A DNA stretch of 42,066 nt from Actinomycetes bacterium (GTDB lineage Bacteria; Actinomycetota; Acidimicrobiia; Acidimicrobiales; Bog-793). Of the stretch, positions 35,434-42,066 are shown in pieces. The notes below the pieces were generated by a model. It ran no database searches, was not told the DNA's origin, and saw nothing but the letters and a program-made list of their open reading frames with translations. The stretch lies in the NCBI GenBank assembly GCA_021791795.1, contig JAJYVX010000001.1:30360-72425 (forward strand), read 5' to 3'. Position 1 is the stretch's first letter, and each line of letters starts with the position of its first letter. Made by a program: the position numbers and the translations under genes.

Positions 35434-36891
35434 ATGTCCATGAAGCCTGCAGGCACGCGAACTCCGTCCACGGAGGCAGGCGGGGGAATGGCGATCGTCG
35501 TCGTGATGATCGGCGTGATGATCACGGCGATCGACACGACCATCGTCGTGCTCGCCCTGCCCGAGATCGAGCGGTCCCTCCACGTGGCCCTCGATTCGGT
35601 CATCTGGGTGGTCATCGGATACCTGCTCATCATCACCCTTCTCGCGACCCAGGTCGGCCGCCTCGGCGACATGTTCGGTCGTGTCCGCATGTACGAGGCG
35701 GGTTTCCTCGTGTTCATCCTCGGCTCGGCACTGTGCGCCGTGGCATGGGACGAGACGTCGATCGTTGCGTTTCGCCTGCTGCAGGGCGTGGGCGGCGCCC
35801 TGGTCACCGCCAACAGCGGTGCGATCATCGCCGACCTGTTCCCACGCGAGCAGCGGGGCAAGGCATACGGTTACAACGGGATCGGCTTCAGCTTGGGTGC
35901 CGTCCTCGGGATCCTGCTCGGCGGTCTCATCGTCACCTACGTGTCGTGGCGCTGGATCTTCTGGATCAACGTGCCGATCGGCCTCGTCGGCGTCTGGCTC
36001 GCCCTCCGCTTGCTGCACGAGCGTGGGGAACGGGCGCGCCACCGCCTCGACGTCGTCGGCATGATCTCGCTCGGACTCGGGCTCTTCGGAGTCCTTTGGG
36101 CGGTGACGAAGCTGGCGACGACCCCCTTCGACTCCGAGATCCTCGGCTACCTCGTCGGCGGTCTTGTCCTCATCGGGCTCTTCGTCCTAGTCGAGCAACG
36201 GGCGGCAGAGCCGATGCTCGACCTCTCGCTGTTCAGCGTCCCCACGATGACGCCGTCGCTGTTGGCGTCGCTCTTCCAGGGCCTCGCCAACTACGCCGTG
36301 CTCTTCCTCGTCATCATGTACCTCCAGGGAGTCCGGCACCTCTCGCCGATCCACGCCTCCCTGCTTCTCATCCCCGGCTATCTCATAGGCGCGGGCATCG
36401 GGCCGCTCGCCGGCAGGCTGGCCGATCGCTTCGCGCCGGTCCTTCCGGCCACCGCAGGGCTCGGCATCCAGGTCGTCGCGCTGTTCATCTACGCCCACCT
36501 CGCAGTCACGACCGGGCTCTGGCTCGTCGTGGTCGCAAGCGTGGTGAACGGTCTCGGCGCCAGCTGCTTCTTCCCGGCCAACATCTCGGCGGTCATGAAG
36601 GCATCTCCGCCCACCGCCTTCGGGATCTCCTCGGGCATGCTGCGCACGTTCGCCAACGTGGGCATGGTGTTCTCGTTCTCGATGGCGATCCTCATCGCGT
36701 CCCGCAGCATCAGCCGCAAGCTCGCCTTCGCCATCTTCGTCGGCTCGACGAGCCTGCGGCCGGCGGATGCAATTGCCTTCACGTCGGGGCTCCACGCGGC
36801 GTTCTATGCCTCGATGGGCCTAATGGCGCTCGCAGCCCTCCTCTCGGCCGCACGGGCTACGGCGATCGGTGGCGCCGGACACCGCCCCTAG
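35434..36891 (+). CDS. MFS transporter, DHA2-like drug:H+ antiporter
   Basis: VMIGVMITAIDTTIVVLALPEIERSLHVALDSVIWVVIGYLLIITLLATQVGRLGDMFGRVRMYEAGFLVFILGSALCAVAWDE...FRLLQGVGGALVTANSGAIIADLFPREQRGKAYGYNGIGFSLGAVLG. Confidence 0.93.
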   Translation: MSMKPAGTRTPSTEAGGGMAIVVVMIGVMITAIDTTIVVLALPEIERSLHVALDSVIWVVIGYLLIITLLATQVGRLGDMFGRVRMYEAGFLVFILGSALCAVAWDETSIVAFRLLQGVGGALVTANSGAIIADLFPREQRGKAYGYNGIGFSLGAVLGILLGGLIVTYVSWRWIFWINVPIGLVGVWLALRLLHERGERARHRLDVVGMISLGLGLFGVLWAVTKLATTPFDSEILGYLVGGLVLIGLFVLVEQRAAEPMLDLSLFSVPTMTPSLLASLFQGLANYAVLFLVIMYLQGVRHLSPIHASLLLIPGYLIGAGIGPLAGRLADRFAPVLPATAGLGIQVVALFIYAHLAVTTGLWLVVVASVVNGLGASCFFPANISAVMKASPPTAFGISSGMLRTFANVGMVFSFSMAILIASRSISRKLAFAIFVGSTSLRPADAIAFTSGLHAAFYASMGLMALAALLSAARATAIGGAGHRP

Positions 36892-37280
36892 CGCTCGACT
36901 CCGAGGCGTGCCAGCGCTGCCCCGTCAGGTCCCTGCTGCCGCCGGAGGTCCGCCGGCGTCTGCAATGGCGCGCTCGCGGCCAGCTTGTACACGAGTCAGA
37001 CAAGCACGCGGGCCGTGCGCGATGGGATCTGTCTCAGGTGCTCGGGGCCGCTGACCGTCATCTCGAGAGCGACAAGGGGAGAGAGCTCGAGACCGTGCTC
37101 GAGGCGATCCTGGCCGCGGCCGCCCGCACTGGCCGTATACGAGGGAGCCGGCGAGGAGGAGTTCGAGTGCTGCCTTGCCGGCGTCGGATCAGCTCGGCGA
37201 GATGCTCGGCGGGGGAATAGCGGCGCGCGCCGCCGCTTCGCGATCCTCGACACGAACGAGGTTCCGTGAACACGAGTGGT

Positions 37281-37904
37281 TCAGCCTGGAGCCGCTCCGC
37301 CTCTAGCCCGGCCCTGCGGCGCCGGCCCGGTGGATCCGAGCCTGACGACCGTCCAGGAGGTGTCCGCCGCGGCTCGCTTCAGCTCGGACCACGAGCCGGT
37401 CGGCAGGGCGACAGCGTCGACCTCGAGCGCCGGCAGCAGAGATCGGAGGAGGATGCGGAGGACGGCATCGTGGGTCACGAGCACGACCCTCTGGACGGTG
37501 CCGGCACCACGCCCGGGGCCGACAGCGTCCGCCAGGGCGGCGAGCGCCCTCATCTCCACGGCGTCCCGTCGTTCGACTCCAGGCGCATCGTCGACCGACC
37601 CGAAGCGCTCCTCCAACTCTGAAGGACTGTGCCCTGCCCAGCTCCCGTAGGAGCGGTCCCGCAGCCGGGCGTCGAGCGTCACCGGGCGCGAGCTGGAGAC
37701 AAGCACATGGGCCGTCCCGACGGCGCGCGAGAGCGGGCTCGAGACGACGACGTCGAGCGGGACACCGCGGAACGCTTCGCCGAGAGCCGCTGCCTCCGCT
37801 TCGCCGACCGAGTCGAGCGGCACGTCGATCTCGCCGCGCAGGCGCCCAGCGGCATTCAGCTCCGTGCGACCGTGGCGGACGAGGAGGAGGCGGCGGTCGG
37901 TCAT
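37281..37904 (-). CDS. Histidine phosphatase (phosphoglycerate mutase-like) family protein
   Basis: MTDRRLLLVRHGRTELNAAGRLRGEIDVPLDSVGEAEAAALGEAFRGVPLDVVVSSPLSRAVGTAHVL...DRSYGSWAGHSPSELEERFG...VVLVTHDAVLRILL. Confidence 0.92.
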   Translation of the reverse strand: MTDRRLLLVRHGRTELNAAGRLRGEIDVPLDSVGEAEAAALGEAFRGVPLDVVVSSPLSRAVGTAHVLVSSSRPVTLDARLRDRSYGSWAGHSPSELEERFGSVDDAPGVERRDAVEMRALAALADAVGPGRGAGTVQRVVLVTHDAVLRILLRSLLPALEVDAVALPTGSWSELKRAAADTSWTVVRLGSTGPAPQGRARGGAAPG

Positions 37905-38165
37905 TGTCGTTGCTCAGGGCTTGAGGCGCCACCGTGGGTGGGCGTCGCGTCGCCGTCAGCACGATACCGTTCCGCCGACGGTGCAAGAGCTCCCTCGCGA
38001 CGAGTTTCGGGGAGGACCTCTACTGCCGGCCGGGCAACCGGGTGCAAGGAGGTGAGCCGACGACCGGTAGCCGTCGAGGCGAGCGCCGGACGAGCAGGGC
38101 GCAGCTCGGTGTGGCCGCGCTCCACCGGTACTCTGCCTCGGCGTGAGGGTGTTGTCGGCTGAACG

Positions 38166-39839
38166 GTGGCGGGCGCGATCAAAGGTGTGCATCAGATCGG
38201 CGACGGGGCGCGCTCGCACTCCGGCGCTGCGCCAGTGAGCCTCGCTGCTGCGGCGGACATCGCCGTACCCACCGAAGCAGCGCGGCGCCGGACGTTCGCC
38301 ATCATCAGCCATCCGGACGCCGGGAAGACGACTCTCACGGAGAAGTTCCTCCTCTACGCGGGAGCGGTGGTCGAGGCAGGCGCGGTGAAGGCCCGTGCCG
38401 GGCACAGGCGGGCGAAGTCGGACTGGATGGAAATCGAGCAGCGGCGCGGCATCTCGATCACGTCCACGGTGCTGCAGTTCACCTACCGGGACCACGTGGT
38501 CAACCTGCTCGACACACCGGGCCACCGGGACTTCTCCGAGGACACCTATCGGGTGCTCGCAGCGGCGGACGCGGCGGTGATGATCCTCGACGTGGCGAAG
38601 GGGGTCGAGGCCCAGACGCTCAAGCTGTTCGAGGTGTGCCGAGCCCGCTCTCTCCCCGTTCTCACGTTCCTCAACAAGTACGACCGGCCAGGGCGCGACC
38701 CGTTGGAGCTGCTCGACGAGATCGAAGCCCTGATCGGGCTGCACCCGACGCCGGTGACCTGGCCGGTCGGCGTCGCCGGTAACTTCCGCGGCGTGCTCGA
38801 CCGGCGCGACGGCAGTTTCGTGCGCTACCGGCGGACGGCGCATGGTGCCACCGCTGCCCTCGAGGAGCGTCTCGAGCCGGGCCGGGCGGCGGGTGAGGAA
38901 GGCTCGGCCTGGCATCAGGCGCAGGAGGCTTCGCACCTGCTCGACGAAGTCGGTGCCACGCTCGACGAGTCGTCGTTCCGGGCGGGCGAGTCGAGCCCGC
39001 TCTTCGTCGGATCGGCGCTCACCAACTTCGGGGTCCGCCACGTGCTGGACGCGATCGTGGATCTTGTGCCGCCGGCGTCGCCTCGCGCTGACGCAGAAGG
39101 GCACCTCCGTCCCCTCGGCGCGCCCTTCGCCGGCTTCGTCTTCAAGATCCAGGCGAACATGGACCCGGGCCATCGTGACCACTTGGCCTTCGTGCGGGTG
39201 TGCTCGGGGCGCTTCGTCCGGGGCATGACACTCGTGCACGAGCCGAGCGGGCGGCTGTTCGCGACCAAGTACGCGATGTCGATCTTCGGTTCCGAACGCG
39301 ACACGATCGACCTCGCGTACCCCGGGGACGTCGTCGGCCTCGTCAACGCCAGCGGGCTTCAGATCGGCGACACGCTCTACGAGCGCGAACCGGTGGTCTT
39401 CCCGCCGATCGCCACCTTCGCTCCCGAGCTTTTCGCCACGGCCCGGCCCCGCGACACCGGCCGCCACAAGCAGTTCGACCGTGGTCTCGCCCAGCTCGAG
39501 CGCGAGGGTGTCGTCCAGGTGCTGCGTGACCCCGACGGCGATCCGGTGCCCATGCTGGCCGCCGTCGGCGCAATGCAGTTCGAGGTGTTCGCGCACCGCC
39601 TCGAGCACGAGTTCGGAGCGCAAGCCCACCTCACCCCGGCTCCCTACAAGGCAGCACGCCGGACGGATCGCCGTACCAGGGAGCGCCTACGCGACGTGCG
39701 GGGCGCGAGGATCGTCCAGCGAGCCGACGGCACGCTCCTAGCGCTCTTCGAGAGCTCTTTCCACGCGCAGCGCCTCGAGCACGACCATCCCGACTGGTGC
39801 CTCGATCCGGTGCTGAGCGCAGGAGATAGGGTGTCCTGA
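38166..39839 (+). CDS. prfC: Peptide chain release factor 3
   Basis: RRTFAIISHPDAGKTTLTEKFLLYAGAVVEAGAVKARAGHRRAKSDWMEIEQRRGISITSTVLQFTYRDHVVNLLDTPGHRDFSEDTYRVLAAADAAVMILD; full-length RF3 architecture. The exact start codon is uncertain. Confidence 0.94.
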   Translation: MAGAIKGVHQIGDGARSHSGAAPVSLAAAADIAVPTEAARRRTFAIISHPDAGKTTLTEKFLLYAGAVVEAGAVKARAGHRRAKSDWMEIEQRRGISITSTVLQFTYRDHVVNLLDTPGHRDFSEDTYRVLAAADAAVMILDVAKGVEAQTLKLFEVCRARSLPVLTFLNKYDRPGRDPLELLDEIEALIGLHPTPVTWPVGVAGNFRGVLDRRDGSFVRYRRTAHGATAALEERLEPGRAAGEEGSAWHQAQEASHLLDEVGATLDESSFRAGESSPLFVGSALTNFGVRHVLDAIVDLVPPASPRADAEGHLRPLGAPFAGFVFKIQANMDPGHRDHLAFVRVCSGRFVRGMTLVHEPSGRLFATKYAMSIFGSERDTIDLAYPGDVVGLVNASGLQIGDTLYEREPVVFPPIATFAPELFATARPRDTGRHKQFDRGLAQLEREGVVQVLRDPDGDPVPMLAAVGAMQFEVFAHRLEHEFGAQAHLTPAPYKAARRTDRRTRERLRDVRGARIVQRADGTLLALFESSFHAQRLEHDHPDWCLDPVLSAGDRVS

Positions 39840-39954
39840 GCGACGACCCACCGCTGTCCTGCGCGACGACCCAGACTGCCGCGACCACCAGGGCCGATCT
39901 GACGGCACCGTAGGCGCGGCGCTGAAGCCGCACCTGCCCGCTTCGGTGCACCGC

Positions 39955-39988
39955 GCCCGGTGAGCGCGGTCGCCCGGTGAGCGCGGTC
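39955..39988. repeat. 17-bp perfect tandem duplication, intergenic
   Basis: gcccggtgagcgcggtc at 39955-39971 and 39972-39988. Confidence 0.92.
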
Positions 39989-40001
39989 CTGCAAGCCGAG
40001 A

Positions 40002-40595
40002 GTGCCTGAGCTCTGGGAGCCTGCCCTGTCTCGGCGTAGGGTGGCTGCGGTGCCGGAGCACAGCGTCGAGATCGGCGCCACCAGGATCGAGCTCGCCGTT
40101 GGCGACATCGCCGCCCAGCCCGACATCGATGCCGTGGTGAACGCCGCCAACGCCCAGTTGCTCCCAGGCGGGGGCGTTGCCGGGGCCATCCATCGAGCCG
40201 CGGGACCCGGCCTTCGCGAGGAGTGCCGGCGGCTCGCTCCCATCTCGCCGGGCGAGGCAGTGATGACGCGCGGGCACCGGCTTCCGAACGCCTACGTCAT
40301 CCACTGCCTCGGACCGGTGTACGGCGTGGACCGGCCCGAGGATCAGCTCTTGGCGGCCTGCTACAGGAATGCGCTCGCGATCGCCGACCGGCAGGGCTTG
40401 CGATCCGTGGCGTTCCCCGCCATCTCGACCGGAGCGTTCGGCTACCCCCTGGAACGGGCGACCGAGGTCGCCATCAGCTCCGTGCTCGCAACGGTCGAGC
40501 GCCTCAAATCGGTTCGAACCGTCCGGTTCGTCCTCGCCGGCGAGGAGGCTCTGCGCGTCCACGACGAGGTGTTGCGGCGCCTTCTCGCCCGTTGA
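40002..40595 (+). CDS. Macro domain (ADP-ribose-binding / O-acetyl-ADP-ribose deacetylase-like) protein
   Basis: ELAVGDIAAQPDIDAVVNAANAQLLPGGGVAGAIHRAAGPGLREECRRL...FPAISTGAFGYPLERATEVAISSV. Confidence 0.93.
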   Translation: MPELWEPALSRRRVAAVPEHSVEIGATRIELAVGDIAAQPDIDAVVNAANAQLLPGGGVAGAIHRAAGPGLREECRRLAPISPGEAVMTRGHRLPNAYVIHCLGPVYGVDRPEDQLLAACYRNALAIADRQGLRSVAFPAISTGAFGYPLERATEVAISSVLATVERLKSVRTVRFVLAGEEALRVHDEVLRRLLAR

Positions 40596-40719
40596 CCGCC
40601 TCGGCTCGCAAGGATCGGGCGCTCCGCCGGACAGGCTCGCAAGGGCGGGCGCGTCGGAACTGGTCCGCAAGCGCGGGCAGCCTTCGAGCCGGTCCGCCGA
40701 CACCTTGGCGGGGCGGTCA

Positions 40720-41353
40720 TCTGGTGCGGAGAGCTGTACTGCCCTGAGACGCCGGGTCGCTCTTCGAGCTCGGGCCTCTCCACATAGGAGCCACGCCCGA
40801 GGAGACCGCCGCCCACGACCGGCGCTTCTCCGAGCTGTCGTCCTACCGGCTCTCCCGCATCTCCTCCGACGACGCTGACGGCTACCACCGTGTGGTCTGC
40901 CCGGCCGTGGCCGACAAGCTTCGCTGCCCGCAGAGACCGGAGTCGATGTCTCGTCCCTACGACCGGCCCGAGATCACCGCTCTGCCCGAGCACCCTCCCA
41001 TGTGCTGTGTCCAGAAGACGATGACCGTCCCGCCGACGGTGGCAGAGAAGCCCGCGCAGCGCCGTCCCTACCCCGGGCCGGCCTGGCGGGAGAGCTACGC
41101 GAGGAGATCGGGAGCAGAGCGTGCGAACTCCACCTTGAAAGACCCCGCCCGCGTCTCTGTCGAGAAGGGCTGGTGCCGGGTCGTCGGGCTGCCGGCGATC
41201 ACGGTCATGCTCGCCTGTGTCGTCGTCGTGAGGAACCTGCGTGTGATCGACAGCTTCAGCGAGAGAGAACGACGCGGCACGACCGACACGTCGAGACGGC
41301 GCCGGCGCACGAGCATCGCCGAGCTGGCCGCATCGACGCACCCGCCTCCCTGA
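40720..41353 (+). pseudogene. DDE-type transposase remnant (C-terminal part, frameshifted)
   Basis: GELYCPETP, then in another frame GSLFELGPLHIGATPEETAAHDRRFSELSSYRLSRISSDDADGYHRVVCPAVADKLRCPQRPESM...KTMTVPPTVAEKPAQRRPYPGPAWRESYARRSGAERANSTLKDPARVSVEKGWCRVVGLPAITVMLACVVVVRNLRV; no N-terminal part found. Confidence 0.75.
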
Positions 41354-41611
41354 GCATCCCCGTGCCGAGAACACGGCACGGCGCCGACCTCACGCGTCCC
41401 TGAACGCGAGAACGCCCGGGAACGACCACGTCCCGGACGCTGTCACAACCATATGTGAAGATGACGTCAGCACTTCTGTGAAGACGCCTCTGGTGGAGGT
41501 GACATCGTTTGGTTTCGCGCATTCGCGCCTCTGATCGAGCGAACCCGCTGGCTGCCGAGTTTGCATATGGCGGCGCTATGGCGGCCGCCTGCTCACTGTG
41601 AGCGTGAATGT

Positions 41612-42066
41612 GGCTCTTCGCGTTCCGGCGTGGGTGGGTGCTGACTACCGGGCGGATCGATAGATCCACCACTTGAGGTCCGCGACCTCCGAATCTTGCA
41701 GGTGTCGAAGCCAGCGAGACCGGAGGCCACGGACAGATGGACGGTAGTGGGGATGCGACCGAGCTGTTGGGCATGGGCGACTTCGTCGTGCTCGCCTCGA
41801 GCCTCGAGGACGGCGAGCGCTACGTGCTCGTCGAGACCCGTTGTCGCGTGGTTGGCTGCCCGACGTGCGGGGTCATCGCCGTTGGGCACGGGAGGAGCGT
41901 CGTCCAGGTCCGTGACCTGCCGATGAGCGGGGTGGCGGTCCGCCTCGTCTGGCGGAAGCGCCTCCTCGAGGCCGGTCTCACGACGAGAGCCGCGAAGGAG
42001 ATCTGCCGGCGCGTCGGAGAAGACGGCCACTCGGTCGCCCAGGTGGCACGCGACTTCGGCGTCGGC
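41612..42066 (+). mobile_element. Left end of an ISL3-family-like insertion sequence (continues beyond the window)
   Basis: ggctcttcgcgttccggcgtgggtgggtgctgac resembles ISL3-type terminal inverted repeats beginning GGCTCTT; followed by an ISL3-type transposase N-terminus. Confidence 0.6.
41737..42066 (+). CDS. ISL3-family-like transposase, partial at window edge
   Basis: MDGSGDATELLGMGDFVVLASSLEDGERYVLVETRCRVVGCPTCGVIAVGHGRSVVQVRDLPMSGVAVRLVWRKRLLEAGLTTRAAKEICRRVGEDGHSVAQVARDFGVG. Confidence 0.8.
   Translation, partial: MDGSGDATELLGMGDFVVLASSLEDGERYVLVETRCRVVGCPTCGVIAVGHGRSVVQVRDLPMSGVAVRLVWRKRLLEAGLTTRAAKEICRRVGEDGHSVAQVARDFGVG

Noticed and set aside
36892-37280. Small ORFs between the MFS gene and the histidine phosphatase
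   Set aside because: No recognisable motifs and competing frames on both strands; left unannotated.
37956-39629. 557-aa minus-strand ORF antisense to prfC
   Set aside because: Shadow ORF opposite a well-conserved RF3 gene; low-complexity composition.

Overview
High-GC actinobacterial-type chromosome window (eyeball reading; the lineage could be Acidimicrobiia-like, not tested). Main content, left to right: a frameshifted LLM-class F420-type oxidoreductase, a VOC protein and tag; a complete recC-recB-recD operon; an AllA-like cupin and a small zinc-ribbon protein; glgC-glgA preceded by a striking repeat/hairpin block; an ArsR-like regulator divergent from a dienelactone hydrolase; a secreted/cell-surface block (13-repeat Cys-paired protein, NodB polysaccharide deacetylase with C-terminal propeller-like repeats, PadR regulator with a palindromic operator, kelch protein, DUF459-like SGNH hydrolase); a truncated MarP/HtrA-like protease followed by about 1.3 kb of apparently decayed sequence; a short UvrA paralogue; a block whose content resembles the mycobacterial DosR (hypoxia/dormancy) regulon (APH-AAA kinase pseudogene, AIR-synthase-like protein, DUF1876, Hsp20, phosphoribosyltransferase-hydrolase fusion, DUF4389, flavodoxin) with two candidate DosR-like dyad boxes; the scar of a deleted molybdenum-hydroxylase operon; an MFS transporter, a histidine phosphatase, prfC and a macro-domain protein; then transposase debris and the left end of an ISL3-like element. 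Two cross-cutting signals stand out: many short perfect tandem duplications, one of which (11 bp) exactly explains a gene-breaking frameshift, and the dormancy-type gene island. No tRNA, rRNA or CRISPR was recognised.
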